A DNA stretch of 64,000 bases from Cryptosporangium phraense. Its GTDB lineage: Bacteria; Actinomycetota; Actinomycetes; Mycobacteriales; Cryptosporangiaceae. Position 1 is the stretch's first letter; every line of letters begins with the position of its first letter. The notes below the pieces were generated by a model. It saw only the letters and a program-made list of their open reading frames with translations. It had not been told where the DNA came from and ran no database searches. A program made the translations under genes and the position numbers. Below are positions 33,336 through 44,208 of this stretch, piece after piece. The stretch covers positions 248,001 to 312,000 of the forward strand of contig NZ_VIRS01000006.1 in assembly GCF_006912135.1 (NCBI RefSeq), given 5' to 3'.

Positions 33336-34817
33336 ATGCGTATTCGGAATCGCATGATCGCTGCATTGATCGGATCCGCGATAGTGATCACTGCTGCCGT
33401 TGCACCGGTAGACCCGGCAGTCGCTACCACGGCCGGCAATTCCGGCGCGGGCTCGAAGAAGCCACGAATCATCGTCATGCAGGACGGTGAAGTTGACGAC
33501 ATGGATTCGTTCATCCGGCTGCTCTATTACTCGAACGAGTTCAACATTGCCGGAGTCGTCTACACCAGCTCCAAGTACCACTGGGCAGGGGATGGTGCCC
33601 AGGTGGCGCCGTACCGCTGGACCGGCACCAAGTGGGTGAGCTCGTACCTCGACAAGTACGCCACGGTCTATCCTAACCTGCGGAAACACGCGGATGGCTA
33701 CCCGAGTCCCGAGCGTCTCCGGTCGGTGTACAAGGTCGGCAACGTCGAGAATGTCGGCGAGATGGCGAAGGTGACCGCCGGATCCGAACTGATCCGTAAA
33801 GCGATCCTCGACGATGATTCCAGTCCTCTTTACCTCCTCGCCTGGGGTGGCAACAACACCGCGGCGCGGGCGCTGAAATCGATCCAGGAGCAGTATCAGG
33901 GCACCGCTCGCTGGTCGGCGATCCAGCAGAAAGTCAACAAGAAAGTCGTCATTTACAACATCCTGAATCAGGATGACACGCTGAGTGGCTATATCAAGCC
34001 GAACTGGCCGAACATCAAGATCATCGACAATCAGAGCCAGTTCTGGAGCTTCGCCTACCTCTGGACGCGGCAGGTACCGGCCGCCAACCAGCCGTACCTG
34101 CGCGCGCCGTTCATGGAACAGAGTCTGCTGACCGGCAAGGGTTCGCTGCTCGCGGAATACCGGACCTACCGAGACGGCAAGCCGACTCCCGGCGACGACG
34201 AGAACACTCGCTGGCAGCCGGACGCGAACACTGACTACGCCGTCCACGACTTCATCTCCGAAGGTGACTCACCCTCCTTCCTGTACCTCCTCGACTTCAA
34301 CGGCTTGCGGTCGTCTGAAAACCCGACGTTCGGCGGCTGGGGCGGACGGTTCGCCCCGAGCGCCTCCGGCTGGATCGACACCTCTGACGTCAACCCCACG
34401 ACCGGAAACGCCGACCGGGCGTATCCGCAGACGCGCTGGGTCGCTGATCTCCAGAACGACTTCGCCGCCCGCGCGAGCTGGGGAGTCTCCGCCCGATACT
34501 CCGGGGCCAACCACAACCCGCGCGCCGCGGTCGCCGAAGGGACCGACCTTCGCCGCAAGCCAGGCGCGAAGGTGGTGCTTCACGGCCGGGGAACTGACCC
34601 GGACGGCGGCGCGCTGTCCTACCGTTGGTGGCAATACACCGACGCCGACAGCTACGCGGGTGCGATCACTCTCACCGGCGCGAACAGCCGGGATGCGTCG
34701 TTCACGGTGCCGGCCGACGCAAAGCCGGGCGATGCGATCCATCTGATTCTCGAGGTCAGTGATGGCGGAGCGCCACCACTGAAGCACTACCAGCGAGTCG
34801 TCGTCACGGTCGGATAG
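33336..34817 (+). CDS. Secreted Sde182-type nucleoside-hydrolase-like protein
   Basis: A 493-aa exported protein (signal peptide about residues 1-30) of the DUF1593 / 'cellulose-binding Sde182' family. The N-terminal nucleoside-hydrolase-like domain has an acidic DGEVDDMDS motif, like the calcium-binding DxDxxxDD of nucleoside hydrolases, followed by the family segment GVVYTSSKYHW. The C-terminal beta domain (about 405-493) matches the Sde182 C-terminal module (PGAKVVLHGRGTDPDGGALSYRWWQY). The family is linked to plant polysaccharides, but the reaction is not established. I chose the ATG at 33336 (GGGAGAAG upstream). Confidence 0.82.
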   Translation: MRIRNRMIAALIGSAIVITAAVAPVDPAVATTAGNSGAGSKKPRIIVMQDGEVDDMDSFIRLLYYSNEFNIAGVVYTSSKYHWAGDGAQVAPYRWTGTKWVSSYLDKYATVYPNLRKHADGYPSPERLRSVYKVGNVENVGEMAKVTAGSELIRKAILDDDSSPLYLLAWGGNNTAARALKSIQEQYQGTARWSAIQQKVNKKVVIYNILNQDDTLSGYIKPNWPNIKIIDNQSQFWSFAYLWTRQVPAANQPYLRAPFMEQSLLTGKGSLLAEYRTYRDGKPTPGDDENTRWQPDANTDYAVHDFISEGDSPSFLYLLDFNGLRSSENPTFGGWGGRFAPSASGWIDTSDVNPTTGNADRAYPQTRWVADLQNDFAARASWGVSARYSGANHNPRAAVAEGTDLRRKPGAKVVLHGRGTDPDGGALSYRWWQYTDADSYAGAITLTGANSRDASFTVPADAKPGDAIHLILEVSDGGAPPLKHYQRVVVTVG

Positions 34818-34826
34818 CCATTTTCT

Positions 34827-34866
34827 AGCCAGAGAGGTGGCGGGCTCGCCCGCCACCTCTCTGGCT
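34827..34866 (+). terminator. 18-bp stem terminator
   Basis: 34827-34844 pairs perfectly with 34849-34866 around the four-base loop CTCG, ten bases past the stop of the Sde182-like gene. Confidence 0.88.
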
Positions 34867-34926
34867 TTCTGCGCGGCAGTCGCTTGCGCGGTGTGCATGT
34901 TCTGCTCAGTGTGCAATGATCGGCAC

Positions 34927-35526
34927 ATGGTCGAGGATTTGCGGACCCGGCGCCGGCAGATGACACACCGCGAGATTCACACCGCGGTTTTGCGGCTGGC
35001 GGCCGAGCACGGGCTGGACCAGATCACCGTCGACCAGATCAGCGCTGAAGCGGGCGTGTCTCGGAGGACATTCTTCAACTACTTCCAGAGCAAGGAGCAC
35101 GCCGTCGTCTCAGGGCCTGGTGAGCTCCCCGCCGAGGCCGTAGCGGAGTTCCTTGCCGGAACGTCCGTCGAGCCCGCGCAGGTGCTCCGGGATCTGAGCC
35201 GCCTGCTCCTGGCCGAGGTCGAGGCCCACATGCCCGATCGTGACGATCTTCGGCAGGTCTTCGCACTGGCCTACGAGCACCCCGCGGTGCTCGCGTTGCT
35301 CCTCGCGGACTTCAACGGGTTCGAGCGGGAGGTGGCCTCGGTGGTCGCCCGCCGCCTGGGATGCCGCCCCGAGGACGAGACACCTACCCTCCTCGCGGCG
35401 ATCGCTCTGACTGCTGTGCGAACCGGCCTTCAGCGCTGGTCGCTCAGCGAACAGCCCGCTGCTGATTCACCGGTTCCCCACGTCGAGCGCGCGGTCGCGC
35501 TGCTCCACGCCGTTCTCGCGACCTGA
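34927..35526 (+). CDS. TetR-family regulator of MFS pump
   Basis: A 199-aa TetR protein. The helix-turn-helix is ITVDQISAEAGVSRRTFFNYFQSKEHAV (about residues 38-65). I chose the ATG at 34927; the open frame to the left runs through the terminator hairpin. It is followed by an MFS exporter gene after only 36 bases, same strand, a common arrangement for drug-responsive pump repressors. The ligand is unknown. Confidence 0.9.
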   Translation: MVEDLRTRRRQMTHREIHTAVLRLAAEHGLDQITVDQISAEAGVSRRTFFNYFQSKEHAVVSGPGELPAEAVAEFLAGTSVEPAQVLRDLSRLLLAEVEAHMPDRDDLRQVFALAYEHPAVLALLLADFNGFEREVASVVARRLGCRPEDETPTLLAAIALTAVRTGLQRWSLSEQPAADSPVPHVERAVALLHAVLAT

Positions 35527-37134
<1,608 letters not shown>

Positions 37135-37295
37135 TCATCCGCGGCACCCCCGACGCGTGTTCGCTCGCCGGCGGGATGTGACCTGCGTGACGCGGGCGGA
37201 TGCCTCCGATCTGCTCAAGCACACGGTAGTTCGTGCCGATATTTCTCGGGGAGTCCGCTCTAAAGGGGCCGGGCGCGATGCCGAGGTGGTGGATG

Positions 37296-38921
37296 ATGGC
37301 CCAGCCAACGTCGTCGCGGGGGGTCGCGTCACGGCTCACCGATCTTCGAGTCGGAACGAAGATCGTGTTGACCGTAGCGGTGGTCGCGCTGGTGGCCCTG
37401 GTCATCGGTGGAGGGGCATGGTCACGGCTAGGGAGCCTCGATGACCGCATCCAGGGGTTGAAGAGCACTAATATCGCCCGGCTGAATAATCTCGTCGTGC
37501 TACGTGGCGGTATGTCGGACATGTATCGGTCGCTGTACCTTTATCAGGTCACAACCGGGACACAGCAGGCCGGATTCAAATCCCAAGTCCTGGCCGCGCA
37601 GAAAGCAGTCGACGACGCTGGCGACGCCTACGTCGCGACCCCAGATTCCTCGGTGACCTGGAGAACGCAGGTCAAAGCCTTCAGCGGCGCGTGGACACAA
37701 TACAAAGCACTGGTCAACTTGCTTACATTCCAGCAGCCAGCGCCAGCTGGTGTCAGCATCCCGGCGAGTGTCACCGCGCAGATCGCTGCGTGGAACAAAG
37801 CAGAAGACACGATGAATAGTGCCGTGGACACGCTAATGACACTGGAGCGCACACAAGCAGAACAGGCCAGCGCCGTGGCGCACAACCAAGCCGTCGCCGC
37901 CAAGACGCTGACTGCGGTACTCCTGACCGTCGGACTTCTCGTGGCCCTGACCCTGGCGATACTGGTCGGCCGGAGCGTCTCCCGGCGCCTGTCCGGGGTG
38001 CGGGAAGTGCTCGATGCGGTCGCCGACGGCGACCTGACCCGGCAGGCCGACGCGGTCGGCCGGGACGAGGTGGGGTTGATGGCCGTCGCGGTGAATCGCG
38101 CGACAGAGTCGATCCGACAGACCGTGGCCGCGCTGTCGAATTCAGCGCGAGCCCTCGCCGACTCCTCCCAGCAGCTCTCGGCCTCAGCAGACGCGATCTC
38201 CGGCAACGCGCAGGAGACGTCCTCGCAGACCAGCGTGCTGGCCTCGGCAGCCGAGGACGTGTCGCGCAGTGTGCAGACGGTGTCGGCCGGCACCGAAGAG
38301 ATGGGCTCAGCGATCAGGGAGATCTCCCAGTCGGCCAACGACGCGGCCGGAGTGGCCTCTCAAGCGGTCACTGCGGCGGCCGCGACGAATGCGACGGTCG
38401 CCAAGCTCGGAGAGTCGTCGATCGAGATCGGCAACGTCGTCAAGGTCATCACATCGATCGCGGAGCAGACGAACCTGCTAGCGCTCAACGCCACGATTGA
38501 GGCCGCGCGTGCCGGCGAGGCGGGTAAAGGGTTCGCGGTCGTCGCGAACGAGGTCAAGGACCTCGCGCAGGAGACGGCGAAAGCGACCGAGGACATCTCG
38601 AGGCGGGTCGAGGCTATTCAGGCCGACACTGACTCCGCGGTCACCGCGATCGAGCAGATCTCGGGCATCATTGCCCAGATCAACGACTATCAGATGACGA
38701 TCGCCAGCGCCGTGGAGGAGCAGACCGCCACGACACAGGAAATGAGCCGGTCGATCATGGAGGCGTCCACCGGGTCGAGCAGCATCGCGCAGAACATTTC
38801 CGGCGTTGCGGCGGCCGCGCAGACTACGAGCGCTACCGTCATAGAGACTCAGCGCTCTGCCGACGAACTGGCCAGAATGTCCGCGGACCTGCAGGCACTG
38901 GTCAATCGCTTCCGGGTATAG
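37296..38921 (+). CDS. Methyl-accepting chemotaxis protein
   Basis: A chemoreceptor of about 541 aa. TM1 is at about residues 20-42, then a roughly 150-residue four-helix-type ligand domain, TM2 near 205-228, HAMP (about 229-282) and a long signalling coiled coil. The conserved hairpin tip reads [37 protein letters not shown]. There is no C-terminal CheR/CheB tether pentapeptide. Start choice is uncertain: ATG at 37296 has GAGGTGG six bases away, but ATGs at 37233, 37278 and 37293 are in frame. No che genes are nearby. Confidence 0.9.
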   Translation: MAQPTSSRGVASRLTDLRVGTKIVLTVAVVALVALVIGGGAWSRLGSLDDRIQGLKSTNIARLNNLVVLRGGMSDMYRSLYLYQVTTGTQQAGFKSQVLAAQKAVDDAGDAYVATPDSSVTWRTQVKAFSGAWTQYKALVNLLTFQQPAPAGVSIPASVTAQIAAWNKAEDTMNSAVDTLMTLERTQAEQASAVAHNQAVAAKTLTAVLLTVGLLVALTLAILVGRSVSRRLSGVREVLDAVADGDLTRQADAVGRDEVGLMAVAVNRATESIRQTVAALSNSARALADSSQQLSASADAISGNAQETSSQTSVLASAAEDVSRSVQTVSAGTEEMGSAIREISQSANDAAGVASQAVTAAAATNATVAKLGESSIEIGNVVKVITSIAEQTNLLALNATIEAARAGEAGKGFAVVANEVKDLAQETAKATEDISRRVEAIQADTDSAVTAIEQISGIIAQINDYQMTIASAVEEQTATTQEMSRSIMEASTGSSSIAQNISGVAAAAQTTSATVIETQRSADELARMSADLQALVNRFRV

Positions 38922-38955
38922 CCTCGCCACTCCACCTCTAAGCTGCTGCCGCCGG

Positions 38956-39324
38956 CTACGCCGGGGCGTTGTCGGCAGCGCTCTGATGCGCGCTCACCGC
39001 ATCCAGATTCTCCACGGCCCACTCTTCAAGCGCCCGGAGCGGCCCCTGGAGTGATCGGCCCAGCAGTGTCAGCTCATACTCCACGCGCGGTGGAACTACT
39101 GGATACACCGTACGTGTGACCAACCCGTCCTGCTCGAGCGCGCGAAGAGTCTGCGTCAGCATCTTCTGCGAGATGCCGCCGACCCGCATAGCCAGAGCGG
39201 AGAAGCGCTGCGGCCCGGAATCCAACGCCTCCACGATCAACACCGTCCAGCGGTCGCCGATGCGATCAAGCAAGCGGCGCGTCGGACAGTCAAGCTGATC
39301 GGGACCACATCGGCCGACAGTCAC
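38956..39324 (-). CDS. HxlR-family regulator
   Basis: A 122-aa winged-helix regulator of the HxlR group: [22 protein letters not shown], then [20 protein letters not shown] and the wing [10 protein letters not shown]. It starts at GTG 39324 with GAGAGGAA upstream. Its N-terminal Cys residues (C6 and C13) could sense electrophiles or oxidants, as in several HxlR proteins. It is divergent from an NAD(P)-binding oxidoreductase, the usual target for this family. Confidence 0.92.
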   Translation of the reverse strand: MTVGRCGPDQLDCPTRRLLDRIGDRWTVLIVEALDSGPQRFSALAMRVGGISQKMLTQTLRALEQDGLVTRTVYPVVPPRVEYELTLLGRSLQGPLRALEEWAVENLDAVSAHQSAADNAPA

Positions 39325-39421
39325 CTCGGCGTTCCTCTCTTACCGCAAAGTGCGTACTTCCTCGGGCAGCCAATGCGACCTACGGTAATCCAGTCACCGC
39401 AGGAGAATGAAGGGACGGAAA

Positions 39422-40072
39422 GTGGCGCGAATTACAGTTCTTGGCGGCAGCGGATATGCCGGCGCCGGCATCGTTGCCGAAGCCGCGAAGCGCGGACACG
39501 AAGTTACGTCTCTGAGCCGTGGCAGCGTCGGTAGTCCGGTCACGAACGTCCAGTACGTCGCGGGCTCAGCACTCGACGCGGCAGTCCTCGACGAGGTGCT
39601 CGCGGACCGGGATGTAATCATCGTCGCTCTCTCACCACGAGGGGACATGGCCGGCAAGCTTGAGGGAATCGTCGAGGATCTCATCCACCGCCTTGCCGGA
39701 ACGCCGACTCGCCTCGGTCACGTCGGTGGTATGTCATCGCTGCTGATCGAGGAGGGTGGCCAACGATTTTGGGACGTCTTCAGTCACGTCTTCACCGACG
39801 AGCAGAAGCCCGAGGTCGAGAGCGGACTCCACGTCCTCGAAATGCTCAAGGCGAGCCCGGAGACCCTCGACTGGTTTTACATCAGCCCGCCGCGCGACTT
39901 CGGGTCGTGGCTCGACACTCCGTCGAAGGGCGCCTACGTGCTCGGCGGCGACATCCTGCTCAAGGACGCTGCCGGGAACTCAACGATCTCGGCCAACGAC
40001 CTCGCCATCGCGGTCGTCGACGAGATCGAGAAGCCAGCCCACCACCGCCTCCGGTTCACCGCCATCCACTGA
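39422..40072 (+). CDS. NAD(P)-binding atypical SDR oxidoreductase
   Basis: A 216-aa protein of the NAD(P)H-binding atypical SDR group, with the Rossmann motif LGGSGYAGAGIVAEAAKRGH at its start. It lacks the classical YxxxK pair. Related proteins are flavin/biliverdin reductase-like or NmrA-like. GTG at 39422 (AAGGGA six bases away) is favoured over ATG at 39407, whose AGGAG is only one base away. It is divergent from and probably controlled by the HxlR gene. Confidence 0.84.
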   Translation: MARITVLGGSGYAGAGIVAEAAKRGHEVTSLSRGSVGSPVTNVQYVAGSALDAAVLDEVLADRDVIIVALSPRGDMAGKLEGIVEDLIHRLAGTPTRLGHVGGMSSLLIEEGGQRFWDVFSHVFTDEQKPEVESGLHVLEMLKASPETLDWFYISPPRDFGSWLDTPSKGAYVLGGDILLKDAAGNSTISANDLAIAVVDEIEKPAHHRLRFTAIH

Positions 40073-40138
40073 CATGCCCGATTCGGCCCACTCCGCCTTC
40101 GCGCCGGTCCGACTAATAGCTGAAAGTGAAAGCTGCGG

Positions 40139-41299
40139 CTAGAGACCGATGCGGTGACGTTCTGTTACTGCGAAGTCGGTGAGCGCCAGGACAAAGGTCT
40201 TTCTCCGCGTGTCCCGGACCATGGCCAGTTTCTCGTCGGGTTCGTCCTCAGCGATATCCGGGTCGCGGAAGTCGGCGTTGTCTTCGTAGACCAGCCAGCA
40301 GCCGTGGATACCGGCCAGGAGATCCTCGAGGAGATCGGGCGCGGGCCGCCGAGGGTCGAGCGGGGTAAGCCGGCGAAAGCCATCGATTAGGTCCTCGGGG
40401 TCCTCGGGTTCGTCGCCGAGGCGGTCGATGAGTTCGTCGGCGATGCGGGTGTGGCCTTCGGCGATGTCCATGGCGTCGCTGATCAGTTCGGTCACCACCA
40501 TCGCGGCAGGGCTCTCGCCGTCTTCCATGTCGATGAGGACCTGGGTCGGGGACTCGTAGGGCAGCGCTTCGATCTGGTTGGCGTCGACGAGGATGTCGGT
40601 GGAGTCGCTCTCGGTGGTGTCGGCGGTGACGCGGGCGGCGGCCCAGAGCCAGTGCGCGGCGGCGACCGCGGCCGAGGCGGGGTCCAGGTGGTGCAGCCCG
40701 GCGGGGCGGAGCGGGTCGGCGGTGAGGATGTCGTGAGCGGCGGCGACCTGCACGGGCGAGAAGCCGGCGCGGCTCAGTTTCACCGCTTGCGCGGCGCGGC
40801 CGGTCAGATCTCCGCGCTCGGCACGTTCGACGGCGTCGAGCTCGGCCCGCACGTCGGCGGCGACGGCGTCGGTGACCGTCTGGTCGCCGAGGTAGTAGAG
40901 CGCGCGCCCGGCCCGGTGGGCGGCCTCTTCGACCGGGTCGAGCGATGTTGTGATCACCGGGCTGCCGGAGTACGGGTCGTCGGGCAGGTGCGGGCTGGTG
41001 AGCGTGGGCACGACGGTGGCGAACGCCTTCCGGGATTGCTCGCGCCGCCACCCTTCGGTGTTGACCTCGGTGGTGGGCGCGGCGCTGGCCGGCTGGGTGT
41101 AGAGGCGCCAGAGCCGGGTGGAGAGGAGCGTGAGCGCGCTGGCGAGGTCGGTGACGTGTAGGCCGATGAGGGTGGGGTCGGTGTCTTGGATGCGGGTGAG
41201 TGCCTGTGACGTGGTGACAGGTGTGAAGACGGGTCCGTGGCCGGTGTCCCAGGTCGCGATGAGTTCACCGCGGTCGGTGTTGAGCGCATAGCGCGTCAT
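40139..41299 (-). CDS. Hypothetical protein next to integrase
   Basis: A 386-aa protein that I do not recognise. It is acidic and largely helical, with a short beta-rich start (YALNTDRGELIATWDTG) and no signal peptide or membrane segment. It lies 66 bases after the stop of the integrase gene on the same strand, so it may be expressed with it. It is likely element cargo or an element maintenance gene. Confidence 0.6.
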   Translation of the reverse strand: MTRYALNTDRGELIATWDTGHGPVFTPVTTSQALTRIQDTDPTLIGLHVTDLASALTLLSTRLWRLYTQPASAAPTTEVNTEGWRREQSRKAFATVVPTLTSPHLPDDPYSGSPVITTSLDPVEEAAHRAGRALYYLGDQTVTDAVAADVRAELDAVERAERGDLTGRAAQAVKLSRAGFSPVQVAAAHDILTADPLRPAGLHHLDPASAAVAAAHWLWAAARVTADTTESDSTDILVDANQIEALPYESPTQVLIDMEDGESPAAMVVTELISDAMDIAEGHTRIADELIDRLGDEPEDPEDLIDGFRRLTPLDPRRPAPDLLEDLLAGIHGCWLVYEDNADFRDPDIAEDEPDEKLAMVRDTRRKTFVLALTDFAVTERHRIGL

Positions 41300-41365
41300 G
41301 ACGTGTTCCTTGGGGTAGGTGTCGTCACCTGCGAATATACGTGGCGACTGTCTATTTCGGATGTT

Positions 41366-42904
41366 TCAAGCCGCGTCCCGCCGGTCGTGTCGCGACCGCG
41401 GACCCGGATCGGTGTCCGGCCCGGTGGTGGGATCGCGGTCGATCGGCGACGCGTCGCCGGGGGCCGAGTCAGGGTCGAAGGCGTCGCTGATGGCGTTTTC
41501 GGCGGTGGTGTACGCGATGAGCAGGAAGCCGGCGTAGACGCGCATGAGGACGTCGATGCCTTGTCCGGCGCGGCGGGCGGCTTCGGTGATGGGCAGGCCG
41601 TTGGTGATCCAGACGGTGATGCCGCCGTGCCGGAAGTCGTAGGCCCGGCGCGCGACGGGGGATGCGGCTTCGTCGGGGGTGAAGGCGATGGCGCGGGCGA
41701 GGTGTAAGGCTCGGCCGTAGCCGGAGTCCTGCAGGGGGTTGCCGCGCATATTGGTGAACACGCGCCCGTCCAGACCGGCCCCGTAGCGTTTGAGGTGGTC
41801 GCGCAGCATGGTGACGAGGATCGGCGGGATCGGGACCCGCCGGGTCTCGGTGGCGGGCCGGTGTTTCAGGCCGCGAGCCTGGCGGGGCCGGCCGGTGTCG
41901 GTCCAGGCGGATCCGGCTTTGGCTTCGCTGCCGAGCAGGTCGAGCCACCCCCATCCGGAATCGGGCAGGTGGCAGGTGTTCTCTCGCAGCGCGACGGCCT
42001 CCGAGGGGCGCAGCGCGGCGTAGTAGAGGGTGGCGAAGAACGTCTGCAGCCGTTCGGCCCACGGCCCGATCTGCTCGAGCGCGGCGAGCAGGTCGCGGAC
42101 TTGCTGTGGGGTGGGGACGATGCGGCGGTCGATGGCGTCGGCGACTGCGGGCGGGCGCCAGCGGACGGATTTCAGGGGTGGGGTGGTGAGCAGGCCGCGT
42201 TCGAGGGCGTAGCCGCAGGCGCCGGAGAGGGCGGCGCGTTTGCGGGTGATGACGCTGGCCGCGGACGGGGTCCCGTCGAGCTTGCGAGCACAGGCGTCCA
42301 GGACGCTGCGCACGGTCGCGGGGTTGCTCAGGACATGCACGGGCAGGGACGCGGTTTCGAGCCAGGCGAGCGCGACCACCGCGTCCGGCGGTGGTTGTTC
42401 GGTCCATGCGGTTTCGGGCCGGAACGCGAAGCGCATTAGCGCGCGGCGGCACTCGGCGTCCGGTGGGGCGCCGCGGCGGCGCCGGTCGAGCAGCGCCATG
42501 GTGACCGTGGTCAGGCCCTCGGCCTGCGAACGCCGCCCGTTGGGCGAGAGCCGGGGCCACTGCAGCAGCGTGTAGTCCCGGGCGTGCGCGAGCCAGGTTG
42601 TGGTGGATTTCGCGCGGGCCATGCTGGCGGGCAGCCCGGTGTGGGTGTCGAACGGCTCGCCTTTGCGGTAGGCGGTTTCGAGGTCGGTCAGGTAGTACCC
42701 GGCGGGGGTTTTGTCGCGGAACGATTCGTGGAATTCGCGTCCGTCGACGGTCCACCGCACCCGCCACCGGCCTTTCGCCGGCGGCTTCGTGGTGTTGGGG
42801 TTCTTGCGGGGTTTCGGGGAGAGGAACTGCAGTTTCTGGAATCGGACCTGGAACGACGTGGTCGCCGTCGGGTCGGGCGGTGGGCCGGGTGTGCGGCGGG
42901 TCAT
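41366..42904 (-). CDS. int: Tyrosine recombinase (integrase)
   Basis: A 512-aa phage-type integrase. The N-terminal half holds the arm- and core-binding domains. The catalytic domain contains YYAALRPSEAVAL (first Arg), DFRHGGITVWI (Arg-His box; the preceding box II His is Tyr, as in many actinobacterial integrases), and RRAGQGIDVLMRVYAGFL with the nucleophilic Tyr. The ATG at 42904 overlaps the stop of the excisionase-like gene. It should catalyse insertion into, and with Xis removal from, a tRNA gene; a tRNA-Lys 3' half lies 0.9 kb away. Its 3' end points away from that site. Confidence 0.92.
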   Translation of the reverse strand: MTRRTPGPPPDPTATTSFQVRFQKLQFLSPKPRKNPNTTKPPAKGRWRVRWTVDGREFHESFRDKTPAGYYLTDLETAYRKGEPFDTHTGLPASMARAKSTTTWLAHARDYTLLQWPRLSPNGRRSQAEGLTTVTMALLDRRRRGAPPDAECRRALMRFAFRPETAWTEQPPPDAVVALAWLETASLPVHVLSNPATVRSVLDACARKLDGTPSAASVITRKRAALSGACGYALERGLLTTPPLKSVRWRPPAVADAIDRRIVPTPQQVRDLLAALEQIGPWAERLQTFFATLYYAALRPSEAVALRENTCHLPDSGWGWLDLLGSEAKAGSAWTDTGRPRQARGLKHRPATETRRVPIPPILVTMLRDHLKRYGAGLDGRVFTNMRGNPLQDSGYGRALHLARAIAFTPDEAASPVARRAYDFRHGGITVWITNGLPITEAARRAGQGIDVLMRVYAGFLLIAYTTAENAISDAFDPDSAPGDASPIDRDPTTGPDTDPGPRSRHDRRDAA

Positions 42905-43236
42905 GTGTGGGTCTCCGGAACGAGGTCGGTGTGAGCGTTGATCCAGGCGTCGAGGTCGGCGCGCCGGAACCGCAGCTGTCCGTTGGGCAGGCGGATCGCG
43001 GGTGGTGCGTCGCCGAGTTGCCGCCATCGGTAGAAGGTCGAGCGGGGCACGGCGAGTTCGGTGAGGACTTGCGGCAGGGTCAGCAGCGGTTCGGCGGCCG
43101 GGTCGGCGTCGGGGTTGGGGGGGACGGGAGCAGTGCCATGGACGCTCGGTGTCCGCCGACCGGTCAAGTCGGTGTCGCCGGGATCCGCAGGACCAGCCGG
43201 CGCGGTGCGTCGGGCGTGGGGTGGGTGATGCGGCAC
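42901..43236 (-). CDS. Excisionase-like helix-turn-helix protein
   Basis: A protein of up to 111 aa whose C-terminal 60 residues form a MerR/AlpA-type winged helix: LTLPQVLTELAVPRSTFYRWRQLGDAPPAIRLPNGQLRFRRADLDAWI. This is the usual form of actinobacterial Xis. The first 45 residues are low-complexity, and the start (GTG 43236) is uncertain. It overlaps the integrase gene by four bases. A repeat array that could be its binding sites begins 123 bases upstream. Confidence 0.8.
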   Translation of the reverse strand: MPHHPPHARRTAPAGPADPGDTDLTGRRTPSVHGTAPVPPNPDADPAAEPLLTLPQVLTELAVPRSTFYRWRQLGDAPPAIRLPNGQLRFRRADLDAWINAHTDLVPETHT

Positions 43237-43359
43237 GAGGTCGCCGCCTTCGAGGCGAGAGAGAACGCGGAGAGCGCAGCGCTCGGGCCCGGCCGCTCGG
43301 ACCGAACTAGCGCCACATCCCCTACACGCCGTTTGTGATCGCTGGCGAACGACCCCCCT

Positions 43360-43504
43360 CGCTCACACGCGCTCACACGGCCGGTCCGCCGTGCGTCCGC
43401 CATGCCGCGTGTGAGCGATCTACCAGTGGATATGCCTGGTGAGAGTCCCGCGATTGCTCGGGCGTCGGGTGAGCAGTCGTCTCATCCAATGAAACGTGTG
43501 AGCG
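43360..43504. repeat. CGCTCACACG repeat array upstream of xis-int
   Basis: Four perfect copies of a 10-mer occur in 145 bases: CGCTCACACG at 43360-43369 and directly adjoining at 43370-43379, and its reverse complement at 43408-43417 and 43495-43504. Partial copies (CGCTCAC) follow at 43524 and 43704. Position between xis and the tRNA-derived site fits arm-type integrase or excisionase binding sites, or an operator for xis. Confidence 0.65.
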
Positions 43505-43789
43505 CCAGGGTCGCCGCGGCCGGCGCTCACAATGACACCGCTGACCATCGACGTGAACGCCGGACGCAGCGCCGACTTCGAGCCGTCAGAGAGCACCGCA
43601 CCGATCAGCGACCGGACCCGGCCGAGTGCCCGGTTGAACAGGCACAGGAAGCGGCGGCGCGACCAGACGACTCTGCGCAGCGTGTCGGCCCTACACGGAG
43701 CGGCGCTCACGCGCGGTGGCGAGCTTGCGAGGTCGCTCGTCGGAGGGTCATCCGAACGGGCAAATCCGCAGGAGATTGAAACCGTCGGT

Positions 43790-43833
43790 CTTTTAATCCG
43801 CGGGTTCTGGGTTCGATCCCCAGGCGGCCCACC
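43790..43833 (+). other. Attachment site: 3' half of tRNA-Lys(TTT)
   Basis: The sequence runs from the anticodon loop CTTTTAA (anticodon TTT at 43792-43794) through the variable loop, a perfect T arm (CTGGG/TTCGATC/CCCAG, 43807-43823), the acceptor strand GCGGCCC and discriminator A. No matching 5' half exists upstream: the acceptor partner and D arm are missing, and the anticodon stem is mismatched at both ends. It is therefore a duplicated core left by site-specific integration, not a tRNA gene. The intact tRNA-Lys copy was not found in the window. Confidence 0.72.
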
Positions 43834-44208
43834 CGCTGACCTGCTGGTTTGCCTAATGCAACTAGTGTCGGAACTCGCCTAACGGCGTTTGGTGGCTCCT
43901 TGGCGGCTCCGATGTCGGGGACGTGTCGTTTCCGCAGATCAGCTGGCACCTCAAGCCCTCATCCTTGGTCGACTCGCTTACGACAGCTGCTTCGGCGCGA
44001 CGGTCGACCGTGCTGCAGCGAGCTGCCCTTCTCGAAGCTCCGGTGACCCAGGAATGACTTAGGCCGGCTCTCGGCGAGCGCAGGGCGAGCGGAAGGGTGG
44101 CGGGCTACCTCGGCGACCGCCAGCTGGTCAGCCAGGTACGTCGCCCGAATGCACAGTGGACTGGGGAGCTCCTGCAAGGAACCATGACGGCGGGGATGGG
44201 GGTGCGCG
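43834..44208. other. Region between att site and defence-like operon
   Basis: 375 bases without a convincing gene. The G-rich GATGGGGGTG just before the TTG at 44209 may act as a ribosome site. The promoter of the three-gene operon should lie here; I saw no clear hexamers. Confidence 0.4.

Noticed and set aside
43402-43779. Possible small genes on either strand between xis and the att site
   Set aside because: The frames overlap the CGCTCACACG repeats and have no family character. The region is better explained as recombination and regulatory DNA.
43760-43833. Complete tRNA-Lys gene
   Set aside because: Only the part from the anticodon loop onward fits. No D arm or matching 5' acceptor strand exists in the ~75 bases upstream, and the anticodon stem is mismatched at both ends.
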